A stretch of 64,000 nucleotides of DNA from Niastella populi (GTDB lineage Bacteria; Bacteroidota; Bacteroidia; Chitinophagales; Chitinophagaceae), in NCBI RefSeq assembly GCF_002078015.1, contig NZ_LWBP01000188.1, forward strand, positions 62,001 through 126,000. Direction: 5' to 3'. The notes beneath the pieces are model-generated. The model searched no databases. It was not told the origin of the DNA and worked only from the letters and a program-made list of their open reading frames with translations. The position numbers and the translations under genes were made by a program. Of the stretch, positions 33,687-42,102 are shown piece after piece. The stretch's first letter is position 1. Each line of letters starts with the position of its first letter.

Positions 33687-35291
33687 TTAATGCTTTATCA
33701 GCAGGCCTGAAAGCTGGGCATCCCTTTTATAAATATCATCCCTGAAGTTAAGGTCTCCCTGTCTGTCGACCCAGGCAGTAAAATAAGTAATGTATACCGG
33801 CATGGGGTTCCTAATCGCAACATATTGTTCCCTTCCGCTGGCCATTGCTTTTACGATGCGCTCTTCCGTCCAGGTTGAGTCATTGCGCAGCAGATACATG
33901 GCGAGGAATTTCGGGTCGGCCACGCGAATGCACCCATGGCTGAAGGCCCGTTTGTCTTCCTTAAAAAGGCTTTTTGAAGGGGTATCGTGTAAATAGATAT
34001 TATGGCTATTGGGGAACAGGAACTTCACGGCGCCGAGGCTGTTCCAGGGGCCGGGTTTCTGCCGCACGCCGTCACCATACTTTTCCATATGATGTGTTTC
34101 GAGATAATTGGGGTTCTTGGCCATGCCCGGCAACACCTCTTTTTTCAGAATGCCCGGCGGCACGTTCCAGTGTGGACTGAACACTACCTGGCTGATGGAG
34201 CCGGCGAAGATCACTGTTTTGTTTACATCCTTACCTACTACCACATTCATGTTCCATAAAAGCGAATCGTCGTTATACGCATGCAATACAAACTCGGGGA
34301 TGTTAACTGCAAGGTACCGGCCTCTAACATCGGTAGGCAGCCAGCGGTTCCTTTCCATGTTCACGATTATTTTTTCGATCCGCTTTTGTACCGGAACGTT
34401 CAGCTCACGGATCATACTACCGCCGGCAATGCCGTCTTCCTTCATGCCATGTCTTTTTTGAAAACGCTTAACGGCGGTCAACAGGCTGCTGTCGTAGATG
34501 GGTGAGGAAGTGTCGCCGGCACGGGGAAGGTCGCCCAGCAGGAATAACTTCTTCCGTAAACTGGTAACCATGGCCAAGGTATCGCCCGGGCGAATGGGTT
34601 TTTTATTGGGCAGGAAGACGGTGACCTTATCGGCCGGCAGGGCTTTATATTTTTTAAGGTATTCTTTCAGTAAGTTATACTGGCGGTAAACCGGTTCCTG
34701 AGCGGTTGATACTTTGCCCGGTTGCATCATTGAATCGAGCAGGGCGCTATAGCTAAGTTTTTTACGCGGCATATGCCAGTCGACCTTTTGTGTGGCGCTC
34801 TCTTCCAGTCCGCCCCACACTTTCTGCGCAAAGAAGAAGTACATGGAAGTTAACAGCAGTTCCGTTTCGCTTTTCTGATCGGTGCTTTGAGGCAGCGTAA
34901 TGTTGAACAGGCTGTCGAGCTGGCGTTTATAGGGCAGCACGATATTGAGGCCTTCTTCGGGCAGGTTCTCGAGCCGGGCGTACAGGTTACTGGCCTGTTC
35001 GGTAAGGCCGTTCTCGGTATACCAGGCAAAGGCGTAGCTGCGGGTGGTATAGAAGGTGTTCAGGTCGGTTTGAAAGCTGCGTAACGAGTCGTATTTGGCA
35101 AAGAATGATTCAATGCGGGAAGAGGAGAAACGCATGGAGCGTTGATCGCTGAAGTTACCGGCCAGGTCGCTGGCGGCATCCTGCATCTCTTTGTGAATGG
35201 AATCTTTTGTACGGTTTGTGTTTGATTGTTTGTTCGATTCCCTACATCCCCAGATACACAACAGAACAAGGAAACAAGTGAATTTTTGCAT
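33687..35291 (-). CDS. L,D-transpeptidase (YcbB/LdtD-like) lipoprotein
   Basis: A 534-aa cell-wall enzyme. The N-terminus MQKFTCFLVLLCIWGCRES is a lipoprotein-type signal (Cys16). Residues ~50-240 are the YcbB scaffold domain; a peptidoglycan-binding helical domain follows (DSSLLTAVKRFQKRHGMKED). The YkuD catalytic domain has the sequence FSHGCIRVADPKFLAMYLL with the catalytic His and Cys (about residue 455-460). It forms 3-3 (DAP-DAP) cross-links in peptidoglycan. Length matches the family. The 410-bp gap upstream (35292-35702) holds no gene I can support. Confidence 0.93.
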   Translation of the reverse strand: MQKFTCFLVLLCIWGCRESNKQSNTNRTKDSIHKEMQDAASDLAGNFSDQRSMRFSSSRIESFFAKYDSLRSFQTDLNTFYTTRSYAFAWYTENGLTEQASNLYARLENLPEEGLNIVLPYKRQLDSLFNITLPQSTDQKSETELLLTSMYFFFAQKVWGGLEESATQKVDWHMPRKKLSYSALLDSMMQPGKVSTAQEPVYRQYNLLKEYLKKYKALPADKVTVFLPNKKPIRPGDTLAMVTSLRKKLFLLGDLPRAGDTSSPIYDSSLLTAVKRFQKRHGMKEDGIAGGSMIRELNVPVQKRIEKIIVNMERNRWLPTDVRGRYLAVNIPEFVLHAYNDDSLLWNMNVVVGKDVNKTVIFAGSISQVVFSPHWNVPPGILKKEVLPGMAKNPNYLETHHMEKYGDGVRQKPGPWNSLGAVKFLFPNSHNIYLHDTPSKSLFKEDKRAFSHGCIRVADPKFLAMYLLRNDSTWTEERIVKAMASGREQYVAIRNPMPVYITYFTAWVDRQGDLNFRDDIYKRDAQLSGLLIKH

Positions 35292-35702
35292 AAATTAAAA
35301 ATGGCTCTTCAATAGGGGTAGATACGCTACAATAAAAATGGGGTCTATGAATATGACTGGTGTATTCTCTCTTGTAGTTTAAGTTTAACTGCCAGTTATA
35401 CCCGCAAACCCCGCAATATTACGTTATAAACGTATATGGAAGGCGATTTCATACGTTGCGGCCCTGGAAGTCAAATCAGAAACTAACGGGAAAGCAATCG
35501 TATGTTTCAATGGTGATCAGATTCTTAATGATTCCCTTCGAGAAGTAAAGCAGGCCCAGCTCCACATAATTGGGCCGTGAACGGCTAAAGGAATGAACGA
35601 GAAACTATTTGAAAAAAAGTACTTACTAACCCTGTCTTTTACAGTATGAAACCCACTGTATACCCGTAAAAGATCCGATTCCTTCAATTCGCATAACACG
35701 AA

Positions 35703-36080
35703 TTACTTCACGTGTTTGGAAACGATTTTTGCCAGATCAAACATTGAGATCTGATCTTTACCGAACAATGGTTTCAGTTTTGTATCGGCGTTGATCATTC
35801 TTCTGTTCTTTTTGTCTTGCAGATTATTCTTTCTGATATAATCCCAGATCTTCTTAACGATCTCTGTTCTTGGTAAAGGTTTATTACCTATAACCTCAGC
35901 TAAAACAGGGCTGGCAGTAAGAGGAGCCATGAATGCAGCATTAGGTTTTCTTACAGACTTCTTCTTAGCCGCTTTTTTTACCGCTTTCTTTGCTACTTTC
36001 TTAGCTGCTTTCTTTGGAGCCGCTTTCTTAGCTGCTTTTTTTACTGCTTTCTTAGCAGCTTTCTTAGCTGTTTTTGCCAT
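35703..36080 (-). CDS. SWIB/MDM2-domain protein with histone-H1-like lysine/alanine-rich N-terminus
   Basis: A 125-aa basic protein. Residues 1-48 repeat KKAAKKA blocks, like the tails of bacterial histone-H1-like proteins, and probably bind DNA or RNA. Residues ~50-125 are a SWIB/MDM2 fold (LAEVIGNKPLPRTEIVKKIW, KNNLQDKKNRRMINADTKLK, ISMFDLAKIVSKHVK). SWIB domains are best known from eukaryotic chromatin remodellers and occur in Bacteroidetes and Chlamydiae. The role is likely nucleoid architecture. The start ATG at 36080 follows AAATTTTAAAACACT. Confidence 0.9.
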   Translation of the reverse strand: MAKTAKKAAKKAVKKAAKKAAPKKAAKKVAKKAVKKAAKKKSVRKPNAAFMAPLTASPVLAEVIGNKPLPRTEIVKKIWDYIRKNNLQDKKNRRMINADTKLKPLFGKDQISMFDLAKIVSKHVK

Positions 36081-36342
36081 AGTGTTTTAAAATTTAAAAA
36101 GTGAATAATGAAGCTATTGTTTGAATTAATAATGAGAGCAAATCAATGTGAATATATCAAATTTATAAATAACAATACGAATTACACAATATTCCGCTGT
36201 TAAAATCTTTATGAAACCCGCCTGTACACAGCCGTGTTCACTATAGCTACCGGGGTGAATGCAAGTAAGCTGCTGCAAACATAACACTCCTTTTTTATGA
36301 TTTCCCCTATGGAGACCGGGTATTTATTCATAAATTATAAAC

Positions 36343-36385
36343 GCAACCTTTGGGTTGCATTATATTTGCAACCTAAAGGTTTCAT
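36343..36385 (+). promoter_or_regulatory. Twin operator and -7 box upstream of the ArsR-type gene
   Basis: GCAACC-TTTG-GGTTGC (36343-36358) and GCAACC-TAAA-GGTTTC (36368-36383) are near-identical inverted repeats 25 bp apart. A TAnnTTTG box (TATATTTG, 36361-36368) overlaps the space between them. The arrangement fits autoregulation by the ArsR-family protein starting at 36395. Confidence 0.6.
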
Positions 36386-36394
36386 AATTAAACT

Positions 36395-36736
36395 ATGAGA
36401 AGAGACGTATTCCAGGCTATAGCCGACCCCACCCGCAGGGAGATCATCAACATGATTGCCCAGCATCCCCTGAACGTAAATGCCGTGGCCGAGAACTTCG
36501 AAGTAAGCCGTACGGCTATATACAAACACATCAAAATGCTTACCGAATGCGGCCTGGTAGTTATTACGCAGTTCGGCAGGGAGCGTTATTGCGAGGCCCG
36601 CCTGGAGCGGCTTGCAGAGGTTGCTGATTGGGTAGAACAATACCGGAAGGTCTGGACGGAACGCTTAGACAACCTCGAAAATTTCCTCGATGACCTCGAG
36701 ACGAAGAAGCGGAAACCGGGGCGGAAGAAAGGGTGA
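36395..36736 (+). CDS. ArsR-family winged-helix transcriptional regulator
   Basis: A 113-aa repressor-type protein. The opening FQAIADPTRREIINMIAQHP and the recognition helix region FEVSRTAIYKHIKMLTECGL are typical of the ArsR/HTH_20 subgroup that regulates adjacent enzymes such as SRPBCC proteins. Lacks the metal-binding CxC of ArsR/SmtB sensors. It ends in a basic tail (KKRKPGRKKG). It probably represses its own promoter through the twin operator immediately upstream. No regulated partner is adjacent on this strand. Confidence 0.9.
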   Translation: MRRDVFQAIADPTRREIINMIAQHPLNVNAVAENFEVSRTAIYKHIKMLTECGLVVITQFGRERYCEARLERLAEVADWVEQYRKVWTERLDNLENFLDDLETKKRKPGRKKG

Positions 36737-36819
36737 GGAGTTAACTGGTTGAAGGGATGACTGGAATGGGAGTTTGTGTGTTAGTTAAACGCATTTTGGT
36801 TGGTAGGCAGGTTAGTAAG

Positions 36820-36886
36820 TTGTTCAGTTATTCAGTTGTTCAGTTATTTTGTTGTTCAGTTATTCAGTTGTTTAGTTGTTCAGTTG
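36820..36886. repeat. Short tandem repeat of GTTCAGTTATT units
   Basis: Five to six imperfect units of GTTCAGTTATTCA / GTTGTTCAGTT follow each other between the ArsR gene and the AraC gene. The rest of 36737-37009 holds the GTTAAC-type repeat and no gene. Confidence 0.7.
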
Positions 36887-36948
36887 CCAGCCGGGGGTTC
36901 GGCGCCAGGGAGAAAATGTAAATAGGTGAGCGCCTGGTTTAAGTGGAA

Positions 36949-36982
36949 CCCGTCAACTCGTTAACCCGTCAACTCGTTAACC
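36949..36982. repeat. Direct repeat of CGTCAACTCGTTAACC (two copies)
   Basis: Two perfect 16-bp copies in tandem. The words GTCAACTCGTTAAC are the same as in the inverted repeat at 5734-5771, so the two are related dispersed elements. Confidence 0.75.
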
Positions 36983-37009
36983 TGAATCCTACCCCTCATT
37001 CACTTCCAT

Positions 37010-37996
37010 TCAATCAAGCACTAACATTTCCTTATTGTACTTGTTACGATACTCGATGGGCGACAACCCCGTTATCTTCCTGAAGATGGTGCGAAAAGCC
37101 TTTACATCGCTGTATCCCACATCGTACATAACTTCCAGCACATTCTTTCGGCCGGTTTCGAGGTCTTTCTTTGCGGCTTCGATCTTTACCCGTTGTATAT
37201 ATTCCGTAACGGTATTACAGGTAGCTTTTTTGAACCGGCGCTCGAGGCTGCGGCGGCCAACGGCAAAGGTATCTGCCAGCTGATCAACCGTTATTTTCTC
37301 TTCGAAGTTCTTCTCTATGTACTCCTGTGCCTTCTTTACCGTATCGTCTTCATGTGCTTTTTGTCCCTGGAAAATGATAAACGGCGATTGTACAGTACGG
37401 TCGAAGTCTATGCTGAATGCTTTGGAGATAAGGATAGCGATATCCCGGCCGGCATATTTTTCTATCATATACACCAGCAGGTTGAGGTAGGAATAAGCAC
37501 CGCCGCTTGTGTAAATCCCGTCATCATCGGTAATGATCTTGTCATCGACCAGGTTTACTTCGGGATACAGCGCCCTGAATTCATTGGCGAAACGCCAGTG
37601 TGTGGCGCACTGTTTTCCTGTTAACAAACCGGTAGCCGCCAGAAAGAAAGAGCCAATACAAAGGCTGGCCACTTCGGCGCCATTATTGAATTGTTTAACG
37701 ATCCAGGGAAGAAACTCCCTGTTCGTTTCTACCGCCTCTATAAACTGGCCGTGAATAGCGGGTATAATGATCAGGTCGGTCCTGCTCACATCCTTCAATA
37801 AACAATCGGGTTTGATAGTGAACAACCCATCGCGTTGTGAAGTTTCTTTTGAAAGGCCAACCAGCTGAATATCAAACAAAGGAGCTTTACCCATTCCCGT
37901 ACGCAGAATATTCACCTCTGAAAGGATCTGGTGCGTTCCTTCTATATTCACCAGGCTGGTGTGTCCCTGCGGAATAAGTATGGAAACGTGTTTCAT
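37010..37996 (-). CDS. GlxA-type regulator: DJ-1/PfpI domain plus AraC HTH
   Basis: A 328-aa transcription factor. The N-terminal ~200 residues form a DJ-1/PfpI-like domain with the nucleophile elbow EVASLCIGSFFLAA (Cys about 113); the sequence TSGGAYSYLNLLVY follows. The C-terminal ~100 residues hold two AraC-type helix-turn-helix units (TVDQLADTFAVGRRSLERRF and VLEVMYDVGYSDVKAFRTIF). Members act as activators of adjacent catabolic genes. The neighbours here are unrelated. The start ATG 37996 gives a typical MKHVSILIPQGHTSL opening. Confidence 0.92.
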   Translation of the reverse strand: MKHVSILIPQGHTSLVNIEGTHQILSEVNILRTGMGKAPLFDIQLVGLSKETSQRDGLFTIKPDCLLKDVSRTDLIIIPAIHGQFIEAVETNREFLPWIVKQFNNGAEVASLCIGSFFLAATGLLTGKQCATHWRFANEFRALYPEVNLVDDKIITDDDGIYTSGGAYSYLNLLVYMIEKYAGRDIAILISKAFSIDFDRTVQSPFIIFQGQKAHEDDTVKKAQEYIEKNFEEKITVDQLADTFAVGRRSLERRFKKATCNTVTEYIQRVKIEAAKKDLETGRKNVLEVMYDVGYSDVKAFRTIFRKITGLSPIEYRNKYNKEMLVLD

Positions 37997-38378
37997 TTTG
38001 GCAAAGTATTTAATGTTTTTGACCGGTTACCTGCCTTCTCCGACGGAACTGGCAATTACCACGACAAAGGGAGAAACAACCGGGATATCATTATAGACAA
38101 TTATGTTAGCTTTCCCCCTCGTTAAAGATAAAAAACAATTGCCGCAATAATACAGGTGGCAAAAAGCCGCAGATCGGTAACGCGGCGATCAGGATATGAA
38201 GGTGTTGTCGCAAAGGCCCCCTTAATTGGTCGCTTTTGCACCCTTTTGAAAAAGACGAATGCATGTACTTTTGAATACGATTGAGGCAGGCTGTTAGAAC
38301 TTAGCCAGGAAGAAGTTAAATAGCCCCGATAGTGTGATCGGCAGGAATGGTACCGTAAACAAACATAAAGCAAGCTCT

Positions 38379-38588
38379 ATGGTTGAAGTATTCAAAACAA
38401 ATGTGCAGAAGTTTACCGAAGCGCAGAAGCTGGTGGCCTTGTTGCGGCGGCATTTCCCCGGCACCAAAATCAACATCGATATGGATGATTGCGATAAGGT
38501 GCTTCGGGTGGAAGGCAACAACCTGCGAATCGAAAAACTAATGACCCTCGTCACGGAAAAAGGTTTTCTGTGCACGGTGCTCGATTAA
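38379..38588 (+). CDS. Small hypothetical protein with ferredoxin-like (HMA-type) fold
   Basis: A 69-aa protein starting at ATG 38379 (MVEVFKTNVQKFTEAQKLV). Alternating strand/helix spacing (VEVFKTNV, TKINIDMDDCDKVLRVEG, LVTEKGFLCTVLD) suggests a beta-alpha-beta-beta-alpha-beta fold like HMA domains, but the CxxC metal motif is absent. The upstream gap from 37997 has no other gene. The function is unknown. Confidence 0.6.
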   Translation: MVEVFKTNVQKFTEAQKLVALLRRHFPGTKINIDMDDCDKVLRVEGNNLRIEKLMTLVTEKGFLCTVLD

Positions 38589-38675
38589 GTAATTGTGACG
38601 GCGGAACGCTGGCAACCGTTTTGCTGCAAAACAATACACTAACCCGGGGCTCCAATTTTCAAACATTTAAAATAA

Positions 38676-39107
38676 ATGACCATGCCTGCAATGAATCCTT
38701 ACTTGAATTTCAACGGTAACGCCGAAGAAGCATTCAATTTTTACAAATCGGTATTTGGCGGCGACTTTACCATGATCGGCCGGTTCAAAGATATGCCCGA
38801 AGAATACCGCGGCCCCGAGTCGGAGTGGAACAAGATCATGCATATTTCCCTGCCAATAAAAGGTGGTAATATCCTCATGGGCAGTGATTCTCCCGAACAT
38901 ATGGGCAAGGTTATAGTGGGTAATCATATGCATATCAGCCTGCATCCCGAAACCAAAGAAGAAGCGGATAAACTGTTCAACGGATTGTCGGCCGGCGGCA
39001 ATGTGGTAATGCCAATGGCAGATGCTTTCTGGGGCGCTTACTTTGGAATGTTCGTTGACAGGTTTGGCATTAGCTGGATGATCAATGTAGACACCCAACA
39101 GAAATAA
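38676..39107 (+). CDS. VOC-family (PhnB/glyoxalase-like) protein
   Basis: A 143-aa VOC-fold protein. The opening PYLNFNGNAEEAFNFYKSVFGG is typical of the PhnB/3-demethylubiquinone-methyltransferase-like subgroup. A second beta-alpha-beta unit follows (NHMHISLHPETKEEADKLF...GGNVVMPMADAFWGAYFG). Members are small cytosolic enzymes or binding proteins of unknown substrate. It lies 87 bp downstream of the small HMA-like gene; no operon partner is certain. Confidence 0.9.
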   Translation: MTMPAMNPYLNFNGNAEEAFNFYKSVFGGDFTMIGRFKDMPEEYRGPESEWNKIMHISLPIKGGNILMGSDSPEHMGKVIVGNHMHISLHPETKEEADKLFNGLSAGGNVVMPMADAFWGAYFGMFVDRFGISWMINVDTQQK

Positions 39108-39281
39108 TCAGGCGCACAGATCAGAGACCGGTTTATTGAAAACCTGAAATTTTATAAAACGTCCATGGCAAAATTTTCAGTAAGCCACACCGGGGGGCCG
39201 CCGGCTGGCGGATTGCCATGGTAAGTGCCCTGCCCGTACGGTCAGGCCGGCATCTGGCAAAAACTCAATTATTATTTTAAG

Positions 39282-39788
39282 ATGAAAACAGCCAATGAAT
39301 TATTACTGGAATTTGAGGCAGCCACCAACGCAATTATCGAAAAGGTGGCTGCTTTAAGCCAGTCTGAGATCAATAAGGTTCCCTTTAGCGGCAGCTGGAC
39401 GGCTGCGCAGGTTATTGAGCATTTGTGTAAATCGGACCAGGCCATGATACAGGCGCTGAACGGCCCGGTGCAGCCAACCAGCCGGCCGCCCGATGAAATG
39501 GTTGACAACCTGCGGAACATTTTTTTAGATTTCAGCACCAAACTGCCATCGCCTGATTTTATCATTCCTTCCAATGAAACTTTCGATAAGGAAAACCTGA
39601 TCGGTACCTTTAAAGCAGGCCGCGCAGAAATTGGTAAAGCCATTCAAACGCTCAACCTTACCGAAACGGTTCATATGCCCATCTTCGGCAAACCCACCCG
39701 CCTTGAAATTTTAACCTTTGTTATTTTTCATACCATGCGCCATACCAACCAGGTAAAAAACATTACCGAAAAGCTGGCGGCGGTGTAA
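39282..39788 (+). CDS. DinB-like protein (DinB_2 superfamily)
   Basis: A 168-aa four-helix-bundle protein; the start at ATG 39282 (MKTANELLLEFEAATNAI) removes a spurious extension. The metal-binding triad of DinB proteins is visible: His in WTAAQVIEHLCKSD, and His in FHTMRHTNQVKNI near the C-terminus. The family includes DNA-damage-inducible proteins and thiol (bacillithiol/mycothiol) transferases; substrate unknown. 12 bp before the aminotransferase frame. Confidence 0.85.
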   Translation: MKTANELLLEFEAATNAIIEKVAALSQSEINKVPFSGSWTAAQVIEHLCKSDQAMIQALNGPVQPTSRPPDEMVDNLRNIFLDFSTKLPSPDFIIPSNETFDKENLIGTFKAGRAEIGKAIQTLNLTETVHMPIFGKPTRLEILTFVIFHTMRHTNQVKNITEKLAAV

Positions 39789-39848
39789 GAAAACAACCCG
39801 GTGCAGCATTCCTTTGGCTATTTTAGCGGTAGAACAAACCGCCTGCAC

Positions 39849-40958
39849 ATGTTGTACAAACGAATGCCAATAGAGAAGGAGTCGCCCGAGGAAAAAGGCT
39901 ACGACACCATTTTGCATAACCTGGCCGAAAGTTCGGTAAGCGACCTTATGTTTAGTGAACTGAACCTGCAGCTGGGTGAGCTGAAACTGGAGTACATCCC
40001 TCACCGTGGCCATAATGCGCTCAGGCAAATGATAGGGAACGATGCAGGTGGTTTGCAAAAAGACCAGGTGCTGCTTACCAACGGGGCGGCGGGTGCGCTG
40101 TTCATCATAAATACCGCATTGCTTTCGCCGGCCAGCCACCTGATCGTCATTCGCCCCAACTACGCCACCAATATTGAAGTGCCGGTAACTATAGGATGTT
40201 CCATCGGTTATATCGATCTGCAGCTGGAAACAGGCTGGCGTATGAACATCCCGGCTATTGAAGCGGCCATTACACCGGCCACCCGGCTTATTAGTATCAC
40301 TACGCCGCATAACCCTACCGGCATGACGATGACGCAGGAAGAATTACAGGCGTTGATCGCTATTGCCGAAAAAAGAGATATTTACCTGCTGGTAGATGAA
40401 ACCTACCGCGATACCTGTTTTAAAACACCTTACCCGGTGGCGGCCTCCCTTAGTAAAAAGGTTATCAGCGTTTCATCCCTCTCAAAAGCTTTTGGCCTGC
40501 CCGGCCTTAGAATGGGTTGGCTTATAACGCAGGATGAAGAGCTGATGGAACAATTCCTGGCCGCCAAGGAAATGATCTATATCAGCAACTCCGCGCTCGA
40601 TGAAGAAGCAGCCTTTCAGTTTTACCGGCAGAAGGAAAGGTTTGCTGCGGCCATCAATGAAAAAGCTATGGAGAACTATCAGCGGCTGGCCACCTGGCTG
40701 CAACAGGAAACCAGCGTAGAGTATGTGCTGCCGCAGGGCGGCGTTGTTTGTTTTCCCCGTTTCAGGGAACCTGAAGGCATTGACATCCCCCGCTTTTACG
40801 ACACGCTTTTAAAAAATCACAAAACCATGGTAGGCCCGGGTCATTGGTTTGCCATGCCCGATGCCTATATGCGTATTGGTTTCGGCTGGCCCGGCAAACA
40901 GGCCTTTGAACAGGGGCTCCTGCATATAAGTGCGTCAATTAAAGCGAGTAAATTGTAA
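39849..40958 (+). CDS. PLP-dependent aminotransferase, class I/II
   Basis: A 369-aa fold-type I PLP enzyme. I start it at ATG 39849; a GTG at 39801 would add 16 residues. The landmarks are VLLTNGAAGALFI (phosphate-binding turn), TTPHNPTGMTM (Asn), LLVDETYRDTCF (Asp), SSLSKAFGLPGLRMGW (Schiff-base Lys and Arg-binding region) and VGPGHWFAMPDAYMRIGFGW near the end. It transaminates an amino acid of unknown identity; some relatives make capreomycidine or other non-proteinogenic residues. Adjacent to the DinB-like gene, perhaps co-transcribed. Confidence 0.88.
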   Translation: MLYKRMPIEKESPEEKGYDTILHNLAESSVSDLMFSELNLQLGELKLEYIPHRGHNALRQMIGNDAGGLQKDQVLLTNGAAGALFIINTALLSPASHLIVIRPNYATNIEVPVTIGCSIGYIDLQLETGWRMNIPAIEAAITPATRLISITTPHNPTGMTMTQEELQALIAIAEKRDIYLLVDETYRDTCFKTPYPVAASLSKKVISVSSLSKAFGLPGLRMGWLITQDEELMEQFLAAKEMIYISNSALDEEAAFQFYRQKERFAAAINEKAMENYQRLATWLQQETSVEYVLPQGGVVCFPRFREPEGIDIPRFYDTLLKNHKTMVGPGHWFAMPDAYMRIGFGWPGKQAFEQGLLHISASIKASKL

Positions 40959-41073
40959 GCGGTATTTTTAATATCAGCGGTAGTATTGCTACTACCCGTT
41001 ACCAGTAGGGATTACACTATTATTTAAGTAAATTTGAATAGCACAAAACCTCTGTTCAATACATAGCCATCAT

Positions 41074-41379
41074 ATGCGAAAGATGTTCCTGGCCATATTG
41101 TTAACCGGAATGCTCACCACAGCCTGCTCAAAGGATACCCGTGAGGAACCTACTGATAAAGAAACTATCGAATACTTCAATTACAACCTGAAGGCTGATC
41201 TGACATATGACGATCTGGTGAACCTGTTCGGTGTGCCCGATGGCGATATAGGAAGTGGTATTCATATTTATGTGTACGACCTCAAAGATGGTACAAAGGT
41301 GTACATTGGGTATTCCGACAAGATCATGTACGCCCGGCATATGAGCAGCGGCGGCCAGTTATTACATAATATAATTTAG
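41074..41379 (+). CDS. Small lipoprotein
   Basis: A 101-aa lipoprotein: MRKMFLAILLTGMLTTACSKD with lipobox LTTAC (Cys18). The mature 83 residues begin with a Glu/Asp-rich linker, then a beta-rich SmpA/OmlA-like fold (ADLTYDDLVNLFGVPDGDIG, HIYVYDLKDGTKVYIGYSDK). It ends 2 bp before the end of the converging minus-strand gene, leaving no room for a hairpin terminator. Function unknown. Confidence 0.82.
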   Translation: MRKMFLAILLTGMLTTACSKDTREEPTDKETIEYFNYNLKADLTYDDLVNLFGVPDGDIGSGIHIYVYDLKDGTKVYIGYSDKIMYARHMSSGGQLLHNII

Positions 41380-41381
41380 TA

Positions 41382-42080
41382 TCACTCCAAAGCCAGCTCG
41401 CCAAAGGCCGAAGGAATGTGAAAGTCGGGCCGGGGCGCATCGGGTTTTATCCAGCTGATCCAGTGTAAACCCGCTTTCCCCTCTTTTATGTTTTTACATT
41501 CAGCCCTGAAAAGACCGGCCAGCATGCGCCTGTTCTTAAGCAGGCCAAGCCCGGTGAGTGATTTAATGCTGATCGCCAACTCAACAATATACCCGTTTTT
41601 CACCGCGCTGGTCTTAATAACAAGTTGTTTCGCGGGCCATTGCCAGGCATAATCCATTTTACGGTAAAAGAACGCCCGGTAATCGAGCACCCTGCCTTTT
41701 GCATCCATTTCAAGACAATAGTAAGGGTTGAGGGCGGAATCGCGGGCCATAAAGATCTCTACCCGGTCCGATGCACCTACCTCTATCTTATTGTTGTTCT
41801 TCACAAGCGTGATCACGGAATCATCTTTTACCCGGTATAAACAATACAGCCATTTCCCGTCCCACAAGGCTGAAAAGGAAGTAGCCGGCGCTTTTTCTTT
41901 TTCCCATGGAAAACTAAAATCAGACAGCACGGCGGCCTTGTTCCAGGCCTTATTATCGCCTTTGCCGTTTAAGCGCATCACATTTTCCGGGATCTTTTTA
42001 ACCACATAGGTTTGTGCCTTTGCCGGTACAACTGATTCGGCCAGTACCATAATAAATAATATAAATACAGCTCGCTTCAT
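41382..42080 (-). CDS. Exported carbohydrate-binding (CBM9/DOMON-like) protein
   Basis: A 232-aa protein; start ATG 42080 (MKRAVFILFIMVLAESVVPAKAQ) gives a signal peptide. The mature part is a CBM9-like beta-sandwich (VMRLNGKGDNKAWNKAA, FSALWDGKWLYCLYRVKDDS, VEIFMARDSALNPYYCLEMD, WISWIKPDAPRPDFHIPSAFG). The family binds sugar reducing ends in some xylanases but also occurs with c-type cytochromes as redox domain companions. It is 22 bp after the PQQ-type dehydrogenase gene on the same strand, so the two likely work together in the periplasm. Confidence 0.82.
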   Translation of the reverse strand: MKRAVFILFIMVLAESVVPAKAQTYVVKKIPENVMRLNGKGDNKAWNKAAVLSDFSFPWEKEKAPATSFSALWDGKWLYCLYRVKDDSVITLVKNNNKIEVGASDRVEIFMARDSALNPYYCLEMDAKGRVLDYRAFFYRKMDYAWQWPAKQLVIKTSAVKNGYIVELAISIKSLTGLGLLKNRRMLAGLFRAECKNIKEGKAGLHWISWIKPDAPRPDFHIPSAFGELALE

Positions 42081-42102
42081 ACTATGTAAGATAAAGAAGA
42101 GA

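Noticed and set aside
35517-35699. A 60-residue minus-strand frame upstream of the L,D-transpeptidase
   Set aside because: No recognisable sequence, no signal, and no support beyond an open frame in a 410-bp gap.
36820-36886. A CRISPR array
   Set aside because: The units are short, contiguous and imperfect, with no regular unique spacers and no cas genes in the window.
39711-40310. A 199-residue minus-strand frame
   Set aside because: Antisense to the DinB-like and aminotransferase genes; low-complexity composition without motifs.
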